The notes: generated by a model from the sequence alone, not told the origin. Numbered from the stretch's first letter, positions 38,267 to 48,086 are shown. The stretch: DNA of 64,000 nt from VAZQ01 sp963739385 (GCA_963739385.1 CAVUAI010000053.1:62001-126000); one strand, 5' to 3'. Numbers and translations are program-made.

Positions 38267-38325
38267 ACTTTAGGCTTAAAATATCTCGCCGACAAGCTTG
38301 AAGCTTTGAAATTTTAAGCTTAAAA
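38267..38325. promoter_or_regulatory. divergent control region with MarR-type palindromes
   Basis: TTTTAAGCTTAAAA at 38312-38325 is a perfect 14-base palindrome; ACTTTAGGCTTAAAAT at 38267-38282 is a near copy, and CAAGCTTG lies at 38293-38300 between them. They sit in the 156-base gap between the monooxygenase/reductase gene and the SDR-MarR operon and are notably AT-rich for this DNA. Likely sites for the MarR protein encoded at 39130. Confidence 0.65.
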
Positions 38326-38371
38326 CATATCGGCCGGCCGCGGCGAGTCCGGGCTGCGCAGGAACCAGACA

Positions 38372-39130
38372 ATGGCGCTCGACGGCAAGCATGCTTTCGT
38401 GACCGGCGGGGGGCGCGGCATCGGCCGCGCCGTTGCCGCCGCGCTCGCCGCCGCCGGCGCCGAGGTGACCGTGATCGGCCGCACCGAAGCCTCGCTGCTG
38501 GAGACGGTCGCGGCCGGCGACGCCGCCGGCTGCGGGGTCGCCGACGTCACCGACGTGGTCGAGGTCAAGCGCGAGATGACTGCTGCCGAAGCGGCGCGCG
38601 GTCCGATCTCGATCCTGGTCAACAATGCCGGCACGGTCGAAAGCGGGCCATTCGCCAAGGCGGATCCGTCGGTCTTCCGCACGATGTGGAACGTGCATCT
38701 CATGGGCGCGGTCTATGCGACCCAGGCGGTCCTGCCGGGCATGATCGAGCGCGGCTTCGGCCGTATCGTCAACGTGGCCTCGACCGCGGGCCTCAAGGGC
38801 TATGCCTATGTCAGCGCGTATTGCGCGGCCAAGCATGCGCTCGTGGGGCTTACCCGCGCGCTCGCACTCGAGACCGCGACGCGCGGGGTCACGATCAATG
38901 CCGTCTGTCCCGGTTTTGCCGACACCGAATTCATTCGCGACAGCATCGAGCGCGTCGCCGCCAAGACCGGGCGCGCGCGCGCGGACGTGCTCGCCGAATA
39001 TACCAGGGGTGCCCCGATCGGCCGCCTGATCAGGCCGGAAGAGGTCGCCGCCGCCGTGCTCTACCTGTGCTCGCCGGAAGCCGCTGCGGTCACCGGCACG
39101 ACGCTCGCGGTCGCGGGCGGGGAGTTGTGA
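38372..39130 (+). CDS. short-chain dehydrogenase/reductase (3-hydroxyacyl-CoA dehydrogenase-like)
   Basis: 252 residues, classical SDR. NAD(P) motif TGGGRGIG (about 11-18), NNAG (about 86-89), catalytic Ser in NVASTAGL and Tyr-Lys in YCAAK. C-terminal RLIRPEEVAAAVLYLCSPEA is family-typical. First gene of a plus-strand operon; its TGA overlaps the MarR ATG (TGATG). In aminobenzoyl-CoA degradation an SDR would oxidise a 3-hydroxyacyl-CoA-type intermediate; that role is inferred from context. Confidence 0.9.
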   Translation: MALDGKHAFVTGGGRGIGRAVAAALAAAGAEVTVIGRTEASLLETVAAGDAAGCGVADVTDVVEVKREMTAAEAARGPISILVNNAGTVESGPFAKADPSVFRTMWNVHLMGAVYATQAVLPGMIERGFGRIVNVASTAGLKGYAYVSAYCAAKHALVGLTRALALETATRGVTINAVCPGFADTEFIRDSIERVAAKTGRARADVLAEYTRGAPIGRLIRPEEVAAAVLYLCSPEAAAVTGTTLAVAGGEL

Positions 39131-39642
39131 TGGAAGAGCAGACCATGCCGCTCGACGCCGAGACCAAGGTGGCTGAGCGCCCGCACGACCACAAGGACGA
39201 GCTGCGTCTGTGGCTGCGGCTGTTCACCTGCAAGGAGATGATCGAGAGCGAGGTGCGCCGGCGTCTGCGCGACACGTTCGAGGTCACCCTGCCGCGCTTC
39301 GACCTGATGGCGCAGCTCGACCGCGCGCCCAAGGCGATGACGCTCGGCGAGCTCTCCCAGCGCATGATGGTATCGAACGGCAACGTGACCGGTCTCGTCG
39401 AGCGGCTGGTCGAGCAGGGCCTGATCAGCCGCCGGCCGTCGCCCAAGGACCGTCGTGCGCAACTCGTGAGGCTGACCGCGGAAGGGCGACGCTTCTTCCG
39501 CGCCATGGCGCGCACCAACGGCGACTGGATCGGGGAGATATTCGCCGGCCTTTCCGCCGACGATATCGAAGCGCTGCTGCGCCTCCTGGCCAAGACCAAG
39601 GCGTCGGCACACAAGGCGATCGGCAATGGAGGGCCGCGATGA
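39130..39642 (+). CDS. MarR-family transcriptional regulator
   Basis: A 170-residue winged-helix dimer. Seen: FTCKEMIESEVRRRLRDTFE (dimer helix), TLGELSQRMMVSNGNVTGLV (recognition helix, about 75-95) and the wing RRPSPKDRRAQLVRLTAEG. Regulators of this kind in aromatic-CoA clusters are usually repressors released by the acyl-CoA. Encoded within the operon, overlapping genes on both sides (TGATG upstream, ATGA downstream), so probably autoregulated through the palindromes at 38.3 kb. ATG 39130 is clear; longer frames to the left are not coding. Confidence 0.9.
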   Translation: MEEQTMPLDAETKVAERPHDHKDELRLWLRLFTCKEMIESEVRRRLRDTFEVTLPRFDLMAQLDRAPKAMTLGELSQRMMVSNGNVTGLVERLVEQGLISRRPSPKDRRAQLVRLTAEGRRFFRAMARTNGDWIGEIFAGLSADDIEALLRLLAKTKASAHKAIGNGGPR

Positions 39643-40472
39643 GCGCGGCCAACCCGGTGACCTTGCCGCTCGCCGGCTACAAGGCGCGCCACGTTCGCCT
39701 CGCGGTCGACGGCAAGGTCGCCACCATCACCCTCGACCGGCCCGACAAGAAGAACCCGCTCACCTTCGACAGCTACGCCGAGATCGTCGACCTGTTCCGC
39801 GCCGCCGCTAAGGACAAGACCGTCAAGGCTTTCGTCATCACCGGCGCCGGCGGCAATTTCTGCTCCGGCGGCGACGTGTTCGAGATCATCGAGCCGCTCA
39901 CCAAGATGGGCGCGGCGGAGCTTCTCGACTTCACCCGCATGACCGGCGACGTCGTCAAGTCGATGCGCGCCTGCCCGCAGCCGATCATCGCCGCAATTGA
40001 CGGCGTGTGCGCGGGCGCGGGTGCGATCATCGCCATGGCCTCCGACCTGCGCATCGGGACACCGGCTTCCAAAGTGGCATTTCTGTTCAATCGCGTGGGG
40101 CTCGCGGGTTGCGACATGGGCGCCTGCGCGATCCTGCCGCGCATCATCGGACAGGGCCGCGCGGCGGAACTCCTCTATACTGGCCGGGTGCTCGGCGGCG
40201 AAGACGCGGAACGCTGGGGCTTCTTCAACCGGCTTGCCACGCCCGACAGCGTGCTGGGACAGGCGCAGCAACTGGCGGCCGAGCTGGCCGCCGGACCCAC
40301 GTTCGCCAACGCCATGACCAAGCGCATGCTCGAGATGGAGTGGGCGATGTCGGTCGAAGCCGCGGTCGAGGCCGAGGCGGTGGCGCAGGCATTCTGCATG
40401 GAGACCGAAGATTTCGCGCGTGCGTTCCGTGCCTTCGCCGCCAGGCAGAAGCCGGTGTTCGAGGGCAATTGA
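39639..40472 (+). CDS. enoyl-CoA hydratase/isomerase family protein
   Basis: 277 residues, crotonase fold. Seen: RHVRLAVDGKVATITLDRPD (N-term beta), oxyanion loop NFCSGGDVFEI (about 71-81), second oxyanion GVCAGAGAIIAMASDLRI, then FLFNRVGLAGCDMGACAILP and TGRVLGGEDAERWGF. The catalytic glutamates of hydratases are not both visible (Glu near FEII may serve one role), so hydratase, hydrolase or ring-opening activity is possible. ATG overlaps the MarR stop by four bases. Part of the proposed aminobenzoate operon. Confidence 0.88.
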   Translation: MSAANPVTLPLAGYKARHVRLAVDGKVATITLDRPDKKNPLTFDSYAEIVDLFRAAAKDKTVKAFVITGAGGNFCSGGDVFEIIEPLTKMGAAELLDFTRMTGDVVKSMRACPQPIIAAIDGVCAGAGAIIAMASDLRIGTPASKVAFLFNRVGLAGCDMGACAILPRIIGQGRAAELLYTGRVLGGEDAERWGFFNRLATPDSVLGQAQQLAAELAAGPTFANAMTKRMLEMEWAMSVEAAVEAEAVAQAFCMETEDFARAFRAFAARQKPVFEGN

Positions 40473-40550
40473 GATGACCTTCGGTATCGCACCCGGTCGC
40501 CGTCATTTCCCGCTGCCAGAGAAAGCCAGGCGCAGCGCCAGGAGCGGCCC

Positions 40551-41741
40551 ATGAGTCTCAACGAGACGCTGAGCTGGCCTTTTTTCGACGACGGCCATCG
40601 CCGCTTTGCCGACGCGCTTGCGCGCTTCGCCGACGCCACGCTGCCGGCGCTGCCGCACGACGATGTCGACGCCGCCTGCCGCGCGCGGGTCAAGGCGATG
40701 GGCGAGGCCGGCTTCCTCAAGGCCGTGGTTCCGGCCGAGTACGGCGGCATCCATCCGCGGCTCGACGTGCGCACGCTCTGCCTGGCGCGGGAGATACTGG
40801 CGTTCCGCGACGGCCTCGCGGACTTCGCCTTTGCCATGCAGGGACTGGGCACCGGCTCGATCTCGCTGTTCGGCTCCGCCGACCTCAAGGCGCACTACCT
40901 GCCGCCGGTGCGGGACGGGCGCGCCATTGCGGCCTTCGCGCTATCGGAACCGGAGGCCGGCTCCGACGTCGCGGCGCTGGCGGCGACGGCGAAGCCCGAC
41001 GGGCCGTCTCACGTTCGCATCGACGGCAGCAAGACCTGGATTTCCAACGGCGGCATTGCCGACCACTACGTGGTGTTCGCGCGCAGCGGCGAAGGCGCGG
41101 GCGCCAAAGGACTCTCCGCCTTCGTGGTCGACGCCGACACCCCCGGCCTGAGCGTCAGCGAACGCATCGAGGTCATTGCCCCGCACCCGCTCGCCACCCT
41201 GCGGTTCGACGGCGTGCGGGTGCCGCTCGGCAACCGCCTGGGCCAGCCCGGCGAAGGCTTCAAGGTCGCGATGGCGACGCTCGACGTGTTCCGCTCCACC
41301 GTCGGCGCCGCCGCGCTCGGTTTCGCCCGCCGCGCCCTGCACGAGACCATCGAGCGCGCCGCGAGCCGCAAGCTGTTCGGCGCGCCGCTGTCCGAGCTGC
41401 AGATGACGCAGGCGGCGATCGCCGACAGCGCGAGCGAGGTCGACGCCTCGGCCTTGCTGGTGTATCGCGCCGCCTGGACCAAGGACCGCGGCGCCGCCCG
41501 CGTCACCCGTGAGGCGGCAATGGCGAAACTGTTCGCGACCGAAGCCGCGCAGCGCGTGATCGATCGCGCGGTACAGCTCCATGGCGGGTTCGGCATCACC
41601 AAGGGCGTCAAGGTCGAGGAGCTCTACCGGGAAATCCGGGCGCTGCGAATCTACGAAGGCGCGACCGAGGTGCAGAAGGTCGTGATCGCCCGCGAGCTGC
41701 TGAAGAACCGGCCGGCAGGGTCGGCACTGGCGGCGGAGTAG
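40551..41741 (+). CDS. acyl-CoA dehydrogenase
   Basis: 396 residues; FAD-dependent flavoenzyme that would introduce a double bond into the alicyclic acyl-CoA. Seen: AFALSEPEAGSDVAALA (FAD/substrate, about 123-139), KTWISNGGIADHYVVFAR, the FAD-contact IQ-like LHETIERAASRKLFGAPLSE, QLHGGFGITKG and LRIYEGATEVQK, whose glutamate (IYEG) is the catalytic base position. AGGAG six bases before the ATG. 78-base gap after the hydratase; same operon. Confidence 0.92.
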   Translation: MSLNETLSWPFFDDGHRRFADALARFADATLPALPHDDVDAACRARVKAMGEAGFLKAVVPAEYGGIHPRLDVRTLCLAREILAFRDGLADFAFAMQGLGTGSISLFGSADLKAHYLPPVRDGRAIAAFALSEPEAGSDVAALAATAKPDGPSHVRIDGSKTWISNGGIADHYVVFARSGEGAGAKGLSAFVVDADTPGLSVSERIEVIAPHPLATLRFDGVRVPLGNRLGQPGEGFKVAMATLDVFRSTVGAAALGFARRALHETIERAASRKLFGAPLSELQMTQAAIADSASEVDASALLVYRAAWTKDRGAARVTREAAMAKLFATEAAQRVIDRAVQLHGGFGITKGVKVEELYREIRALRIYEGATEVQKVVIARELLKNRPAGSALAAE

Positions 41742-41790
41742 CACGACGGAGGCGTTGGTTTGACTCGCCACTCTACAAGGGACGCCTCGG

Positions 41791-41907
41791 TCGTCATCGT
41801 CCGCGAAAGCAGACGATCCAGTAGTCACCGGACTTGGGTGGAGGCACGGTTCGGCTGTGAATCGCCCCACCACGGGTTACTGGATGCCCGCTTTCGCGGG
41901 CATGACG
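41791..41907. repeat. paired REP-like element (copy B)
   Basis: Left unit 41791-41824 (TCGTCATCGTCCGCGAAAGC and on, ending CCAGTAGT), right unit 41878-41907 (TACTGGATGCCCGCTTTCGC and on, ending GACG). Inverted pair with a 53-base spacer, same type as copies at 24.97 and 56.71 kb. It splits the acyl-CoA dehydrogenase from the CoA-ligase gene. Confidence 0.8.
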
Positions 41908-41950
41908 GCGGAGAGATCGTGTGGATGGATTTTGGCCAGGAGCGACAGCC

Positions 41951-43597
41951 ATGACCCCGTCGGCGCATGTCGACACGTTCGCCCGCGACAACCTGCCTCC
42001 GCGCGCGCAATGGCCAGACTTTCTGTTCACGCTGCCGGAGCTCAACTATCCCGAGCGGATGAACTGCGTGGTCGACCTGCTCGACCGCTGGATCGCGGCC
42101 GGACACGGCGAGCGGCCCTGCCTGATCTCGCCGGCGGAAACGCTCAGCTATGGGCAACTGGCCGAGCGCGTGAACCGTATCGCCAATGCGGTGACCCGCG
42201 ACTTCGGCGTCGTGCCCGGCCACCGCGTGCTCCTGCGCGGGCCCAACAGCCCGATGATGGTCGCGGCTTATCTCGCCGTCATCAAGGCCGGCGGCGTGGT
42301 GGTGGCGACCATGCCGCTGCTGCGCGCCAAGGAGATCGCCTATCCCATCGCCAAGGCGAAGATCCGTCTCGCGCTCTGCGATCACCGGCTGGCCGACGAG
42401 ATGGAAAAGGCGCGCGCGCAGGCCGGCGATCTCGAGCGCGTCGTGTATTGGGGCAGCGGCGCGCCCGATGCGCTCGAAGCGCTGATCGCCAAGCCGGGCT
42501 ACGAGACCTTCGCGCCGTGCGACAGCGCGAGCGACGACGTGTGCCTGATCGGCTTCACCTCGGGGACGACCGGGGAGCCGAAGGGAACCATGCACTTCCA
42601 CCGCGACATGCTCGCGACCTGCGACAGCTACGGCCGCCACGTGCTGCGCGCGAGCGCGGACGACCGCTTTATCGGCTCGCCTCCCCTCGCCTTCACCTTC
42701 GGGCTCGGCGGCCTGGTGCTGTTTCCCCTGCGCGTGGGCGCCGCCACCGTGCTGCTGGAGAAAGCGGGCCCCGACGACCTGCTCGCCGCCATCGGCAGGT
42801 TCGGCGCCACCGTCTGCTTCACCGCGCCGACCGCCTATCGCGCGATGCTGGGAAAGCTTGCCGACAACGACATCGCCTCGCTGCGCAAATGCGTCTCGGC
42901 CGGCGAAGCGCTGCCGAAGGCGACCTTCGACGCCTGGAAGGCCGCGACCGGCATCGCCATCCTCGACGGCATCGGCGCAACCGAGATGCTGCACATCTTC
43001 ATCGGCTCGCCGGAAAACGAGGTCCGTCCAGGTTCGACCGGCAAACCGGTGCCCGGCTACGAGGCGCGCGTGGTCGACGCCGACGGCCAGGAGGTTGCGC
43101 CCAACACCATCGGCCGCCTCGCGGTGCGCGGGCCGACCGGCTGCCGCTATCTCGCCGATCCGCGCCAGCGCCAGTATGTGCGCGACGGCTGGAACATCAC
43201 CGGCGACACCTATCTCATGGATGACGACGGCTATTTCTGGTACCAGGCGCGCTCCGACGACATGATCGTCTCGGCCGGCTACAACATCGCCGGGCCCGAG
43301 GTGGAAGCGGCACTGCTCGCGCATCCCGCGGTCGCCGAGTGCGGCGTGGTCGGAGCGCCCGACGAGGAGCGCGGGCAGATCGTCAAGGCCTATGTGGTGC
43401 TGCATCCGGGGTACAACGGCGACGCGGCTGCCACCAAGACCCTGCAGGAGCACGTCAAGGCTACGATCGCGCCTTACAAATATCCCCGCATGATCGAATA
43501 CGTCGCCGCGTTGCCGCGCACCCAGACCGGCAAGCTGCAGCGCTTCGAGCTGCGCCGCATGGCGTCCGACGATACCTCGCGCAAGCTCGCGTCGTAA
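41951..43597 (+). CDS. 2-aminobenzoate/benzoate-CoA ligase family AMP-forming ligase
   Basis: 548 residues, acyl-CoA synthetase of the benzoate-CoA ligase branch; it would activate the aromatic acid with ATP and CoA as the first step of the pathway. Seen: P-loop FTSGTTGEPKG (about 197-207), FTAPTAYRAML, SAGEALPKATFDAW, IGATEMLHIFIGSP (A5), WNITGDTYLMDDDGYFWYQ (A7), RSDDMIVSAGYNIAG (A8) and TQTGKLQRFELR with the C-terminal catalytic lysine. AGGAG before ATG 41951 fixes the start. The exact acid cannot be read from the sequence; anthranilate is inferred from the fused hydroxylase and the Rid protein. Confidence 0.9.
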   Translation: MTPSAHVDTFARDNLPPRAQWPDFLFTLPELNYPERMNCVVDLLDRWIAAGHGERPCLISPAETLSYGQLAERVNRIANAVTRDFGVVPGHRVLLRGPNSPMMVAAYLAVIKAGGVVVATMPLLRAKEIAYPIAKAKIRLALCDHRLADEMEKARAQAGDLERVVYWGSGAPDALEALIAKPGYETFAPCDSASDDVCLIGFTSGTTGEPKGTMHFHRDMLATCDSYGRHVLRASADDRFIGSPPLAFTFGLGGLVLFPLRVGAATVLLEKAGPDDLLAAIGRFGATVCFTAPTAYRAMLGKLADNDIASLRKCVSAGEALPKATFDAWKAATGIAILDGIGATEMLHIFIGSPENEVRPGSTGKPVPGYEARVVDADGQEVAPNTIGRLAVRGPTGCRYLADPRQRQYVRDGWNITGDTYLMDDDGYFWYQARSDDMIVSAGYNIAGPEVEAALLAHPAVAECGVVGAPDEERGQIVKAYVVLHPGYNGDAAATKTLQEHVKATIAPYKYPRMIEYVAALPRTQTGKLQRFELRRMASDDTSRKLAS

Positions 43598-43663
43598 CGC
43601 GACAGCGCAGCCGGCAGCGGCGCGGCCGCGGGACACACCGCAACACCACACCAGGAGGTCTCC

Positions 43664-44098
43664 GTGACCGAACGCTCGACCCGCAGGCTGCCGAAGGACA
43701 GTGCCGGGCACACCATGCTGCAGCCCGAGGGCTGGCCGCGGCCGAAGGGCTTCTCGAACGGCATGCTCGCGCGCGGCGAGATGGTGTTCGTCGGCGGCAT
43801 GATCGGCCAGGACAGCGCGGGCCGCTTCGTCGACGGTTTCGTGCCGCAGATGAAGCTCGCGCTCGAAAACATCGCCGCGGTGCTGGCGGAAGCAGGCGCC
43901 ACGCCCGAGCATATCGTGCGGCTGACCTGGTACGTCCGCGACATGGACGAGTATCTCGCCGATCTGCCCGCCCTCGGCGCCGCCTACCGCGAGGTCATGG
44001 GCCGCCACTTTCCCGCCATGGCGGTGGTCGAGGTCACGCGCCTGGTCGAACCGCTGGCGCGGCTCGAGATCGAGGCGACCGCGGTGCTGCCCGAATAA
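43664..44098 (+). CDS. Rid family protein (YjgF/YER057c/UK114)
   Basis: A 144-residue trimeric Rid-fold protein that in this context would hydrolyse a reactive enamine/imine formed after ring reduction of aminobenzoyl-CoA, releasing ammonia. Seen: FSNGMLARGEMVFVGGMIGQ, NIAAVLAEAGATPEHIVRLT, WYVRDMDEYLADLP, HFPAMAVVEVTRLVEPLARL and EIEATAVLPE. The arginine that in RidA (Arg105, within PARxxVEVARL) binds substrate is a methionine here (PAMAVVEV), so it belongs to a non-RidA Rid subfamily and its chemistry is uncertain. GTG start after AGGAGGTCTCC. Last gene of the operon. Confidence 0.88.
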   Translation: MTERSTRRLPKDSAGHTMLQPEGWPRPKGFSNGMLARGEMVFVGGMIGQDSAGRFVDGFVPQMKLALENIAAVLAEAGATPEHIVRLTWYVRDMDEYLADLPALGAAYREVMGRHFPAMAVVEVTRLVEPLARLEIEATAVLPE

Positions 44099-44167
44099 GC
44101 ACCCTAGACGGACGGCAGACCAAGCCCTCCGGGTCCGACTTCGAGCGCACGACTTCGTCTCGCTAGA

Positions 44168-46541
44168 TCACGCGCCGGGGCGTGTGTCCCGCTGCAGCGC
44201 CGACCAGACCCGCTCCGGCGTCATCGGCAAGTCCAGGCGGGAAATGCCACGGCCCGCCAGGGCGTCGAGCACGGCGTTGACCGCCGACGGCAGCGAGCCG
44301 GCGACCCCGGACTCGCCCGCACCCTTCGCGCCGAGCGGATTCGTCGTACACGGAACGACATGATGCTGCACCGCCAGCGCCGGGACGTCCGTCGCCCGCG
44401 GCATGAAGTAATCCATGAAAGACGCGGTCAGGAGCTGCCCGTCATCCCCGTAGAGCACCCGCTCGCCCAATACCTGGCCGAGCCCCTGGGCCACGCCGCC
44501 GTGGATCTGTCCCTCCACGATCGTCTCGTGGATGACATTTCCCACATCGTCCACCGCGGTGTACCCGACCACGGCGACGACTCCGGTGTCCGGATCGATC
44601 TCCACCTCGCAGACGTGGCAGCCGTTCGGAAAGCTCATCTGCGGCGAGACGAACTTGGCGACGTTGTCGAGACCGCCCGATAGGTCGTCCGGCATGTTCG
44701 TCTCGCGCATGCGCCGCGCCAATTCGAGGATTGAAATGGCGCGATCGGTCCCGGCAACACGGAACGTGCCGTCGGCGAACTCGACGTCGCCCGGCGTCAA
44801 CCTCGAACAAATGCGCCATGGCGCGCCGGCCTTTCTCGACGGCGTGGTCGCAGGCGAGTGCGGTGGCGCTGCCCGCCATCATGATCGAGCGCGAGGCGAC
44901 GCTCGGCGTGCCGGCGGGCACCTCGTCGCTGTCGCCCTGCACGAGCCTGACCCTGCTTTCGTCGATACCGAGCCGCTTCGCCACCAGCGGCACGAAGGTG
45001 GACAGATGCCCCTGTCCCATGGCCTGCGCGCCCGTGCGCAGCGCCACCTTGCCGTCCGGCTCGAACCGCAGATCGACGCTCTCGTCCAGGATGCCGCCGG
45101 CCACCTCGAGAAAGCAGCCGATGCCGATGCCGCGCAGCATCCTGGCCTTGTGCGACGACCTGCGCCGCGCCTTGAAGCCGTCCCAGTCCGCCAGCGCCAG
45201 CGCGCGGTCGAGAATGGAGCGGAAGTCACCGCTGTCATAGACCGGGCCGTTGGGCGCCGCGTAGGGCATGGCCGAACGCGCCACCATGTTGCGGCGGCGA
45301 AGCGAGGCGCGATCCATGTTCATGGCGCGTGCCGCCTGATCGATCAGCCGCTCGATCAGATAGATCGCCTCCGGCCGGCCGGCGCCACGGTACGGCCCGA
45401 GCGGGGCCGCGTTGGTGAACACCATCTTCACGCCGATATGGATCGACGGAATGACGTAGACGCTCGACAGGCAGTTCTTGGTGTTCATGGTCGCGAAGAT
45501 CGCGGCGAACGTCGAGGTGTATGCGCCGATCCCGACGCAGGTGCGAACCCGCAGGCCGAGAAACCTGCCGCGATCATCGAGCGCGAGCTCGGCCTCGAGC
45601 TCGCCGTCGCGGCCGTGGGTATCGGTGAGAAAGCTCTCCAGTCGCGTTGCGCACCATTTCACCGGCCGTCCCACCCGCCGCGCGGCAAACATCAATGCCG
45701 CATACTCGGAGTAGGTCTGCACCTTCATGCCGAAGCCGCCGCCCACGTCGAAGGTGACGATGCGAAGCTGGCTCACCGGCAGCTTGAACACGCCTTCCGC
45801 CAGCAGCTTGCGCACGACGGCAACGCCCTGGGTCGGAGCCATCAGCGTGTATCGCTGCGTCTGCGCGTCGAAGGTCGCGATCGCGGCGCGCGGCTCCATC
45901 GCGCTCGGAGCGAGTCGGGTATCCGCGAGCTTCACGCGCTCGATATGTGCCGCCCGGCCGAAGGCCGCATCGACCGCCGCGCGGTCGCCGTCCTCCCAGT
46001 CGAGGGCGATGTTGCCCGGCGCTTGCGGCCAGATCGCCGGCGCCCCCGCCGCCATCGAGCGCTCCACGTCGGAGGCAGCGGCAAGCTGATCGAGCTCGAC
46101 ATCGACCTTTTCCGCTGCGTCCAGCGCCTGGTCGGGCGTCTCCGCGACCACGATCGCGATCGCTTCACCGACATAGCGGACCCGATCCGTCGCCAGCACC
46201 GGCATGTGGGCCTGGTACATCGGCTTGCCGTCGCGGCCGTTGAAAGAAGCGACCGGGGGGATGCCACCGATGTTCTCGGCCGCGAGATCGCGGCCCGTGA
46301 TCACGGCGAGAACGCCCGGCATCGCAGCGGCTGATGCAACTTCCACCCTGCGGATCGTCGCGTGCGCAACGGAGGCGCGCACGAACGCGGCACAGGCCTG
46401 TCCGGGCAGGCTGATGTCATCGGTGAATTTACCGCCCCCGGTGACGAGCGGAGCATCCTCACTGCGGATTGCGCCGCGGCCACCGCCGAACCGCAGGCCG
46501 GACGTCGCTTCAGCGGTTTCCATGGAATCCGTCGCCTTCAT
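44168..46541 (-). pseudogene. CoxL-type molybdopterin-binding subunit with one frameshift
   Basis: A 791-codon large subunit of a molybdenum hydroxylase, split near 44798. The first frame runs from ATG 46541 (AGAGGCCGGC before it) to AMAHLFEV; dropping one base joins TPGDVEFADGTFRVAGTDR and the normal C-terminus (GCHVCEVEIDPDTG, GGVAQGLGQVL, NPLGAKGAGESG). Motifs in the first part: SEDAPLVTGGGKFTDDISL, VGGGFGMKV, GPYRGAGRPEA (form II-like loop), GAQAMGQGHL. The rest is intact, so either a recent mutation or a consensus error. No FAD or FeS subunit is adjacent. It lies between the aminobenzoate operon and the Liv-type importer, on the opposite strand to both. Confidence 0.85.
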
Positions 46542-46647
46542 GCCGGCCTCTGACACGGTCGGACATCTCTCACGGTACGGCAGGCGCTCGCGACCGCAAC
46601 GAGCGCCACCATCATTCATATCTCCCGCGGCGTTTCGGCATCGGGAC

Positions 46648-46677
46648 TTGCTGTATGAAAGCCTGAACCCGTGCTAG
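46648..46677 (+). promoter_or_regulatory. possible sigma-70 promoter of the liv-type operon
   Basis: TTGCTG (46648-46653), 18-base spacer, TGCTAG (46672-46677), about 75 bases before the binding-protein ATG. Both hexamers match the consensus only partly, so this is a guess. Confidence 0.3.
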
Positions 46678-46751
46678 CTTCAATCCAACCTTGCATCGAC
46701 ACGGCCATGGCGAATGCGGGAGACGACCAAAAATGGCCTTTGGGAGGATTC

Positions 46752-47993
46752 ATGATCACTGCAACTCTGCGTCGGAATTTGATATGCGCAGCCGGCGCAT
46801 CCCTCATCGCCGCGGCCTTCGGAGCATCATCGGCGTACGCGCAAACCGGGTCGATCAAGATCGGGCTGCTGGTGCCGCTCACCGGCCCATTGGCGACGCC
46901 GGGCGTCGACATGGTCGACGGCTTCAAGCTGTTCTGGGAGCAGGTGAACAACCAGGCGGGCGGCCGCAAGGTCGAGTATGTGATCGCCGACACCACCTGC
47001 AATCCCGACCAGGCGATCACGCAGGCGCGCCGCCTCGTCCATCAGGAAAAAGTGCACCTCATGATCGGTCCGCTGTGCGGACATGAGGGCCCCGCGGTCG
47101 CGCAGGTCAGCAAGGAAACCGGCGTTCCCCTGGTCATGGATACCGCGGGTGCGGACAACGTCACGAAGTGGGACCGCACGCCGACGGTGGTGCGAACCGC
47201 GGTGTCGGCGAGCCAGATCGGTCATCCGTTTGGCGACTACCTGTACAAGGAGCTCGGCGCCCGCAACGTCACCTTTATCGGCCAGGATTACACCTGGGGA
47301 CACGAAGTGACGCTGGGAGCGGTGGAGACCTACAAGCAGGCCGGCGGCAAGGTCGCGAAGATCATCTGGACTCCGATCGGCACGAAGGACTACGGCCCGA
47401 CCGTCGCGTCGATCGCGCCGGGCTCCGATGCCGTCGTCGCGGTCGTGGTCGGCGCCGACCGGGTGCGATTGTTCGAAGCCTGGTTCGGCTTCGGCATGGA
47501 CAAGAAGTTCAAGATCTACGGCGCCTACTGGATGCACCAGGACGCGCTGCCGCAGATGGACGACCGCGCCATCGGCATGATCGGCAACTCGCTGCATTAC
47601 GCCGCCGGCCTCGATACGCCGGAGAACAAGGCGTTCGTCGACGCATTCGCGAAGAAATACAAGCGGCTGCCGTCGTGGTTCTCGGAGTTGGCCTATACCG
47701 CGAGCCTGTGGACCCGGACGGCGATCGAGCAGATCAAAGGCAATGTGGAGGACCGCACCGCGTTCCTCGCGGCGATGCGCGGCTCGACCGTCAAGGCTCC
47801 GCGCGGGACCCTCAAGCTCGACGAATACGACAACCCGATCCAGAACGTGTACATCACGAAAATCCAGAAGATCAATCATCCGGTGGTCGGCCAGGTGCTG
47901 ACCAACGTCCCGTTCAAGACCTACGAGAACGTCTCGCAGTTCTGGACCTGGACGCCGGAGGAGTTCCTCAAGCGCGGCCCCTACAACCGCTGA
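46752..47993 (+). CDS. branched-chain amino acid-type ABC transporter substrate-binding protein
   Basis: 413 residues, periplasmic type I binding protein (Peripla_BP_6). Sec signal at about 1-31 (ASLIAAAFGASSAYAQTG), then IKIGLLVPLTGPLATPGVDM, MIGPLCGHEGPAVAQVSKET, GVPLVMDTAGADNV, TFIGQDYTWGHEVTLGAVET and RGSTVKAPRGTLKLDEYDNP. GGGAGGATTC before ATG 46752. First gene of a complete Liv-type importer. Family members bind amino acids, amides, urea or aromatic acids; the amidase gene downstream hints at an amide ligand, by inference only. Confidence 0.9.
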   Translation: MITATLRRNLICAAGASLIAAAFGASSAYAQTGSIKIGLLVPLTGPLATPGVDMVDGFKLFWEQVNNQAGGRKVEYVIADTTCNPDQAITQARRLVHQEKVHLMIGPLCGHEGPAVAQVSKETGVPLVMDTAGADNVTKWDRTPTVVRTAVSASQIGHPFGDYLYKELGARNVTFIGQDYTWGHEVTLGAVETYKQAGGKVAKIIWTPIGTKDYGPTVASIAPGSDAVVAVVVGADRVRLFEAWFGFGMDKKFKIYGAYWMHQDALPQMDDRAIGMIGNSLHYAAGLDTPENKAFVDAFAKKYKRLPSWFSELAYTASLWTRTAIEQIKGNVEDRTAFLAAMRGSTVKAPRGTLKLDEYDNPIQNVYITKIQKINHPVVGQVLTNVPFKTYENVSQFWTWTPEEFLKRGPYNR

Positions 47994-48086
47994 CGGTCCA
48001 CTCGCAGGTCCCCGGCGGCGCCCAGCGCGCCGCCGGCGGCATGGCGCGGACGATCGCGCGGCCGCCATCGAGACCCCGGCATTCTC

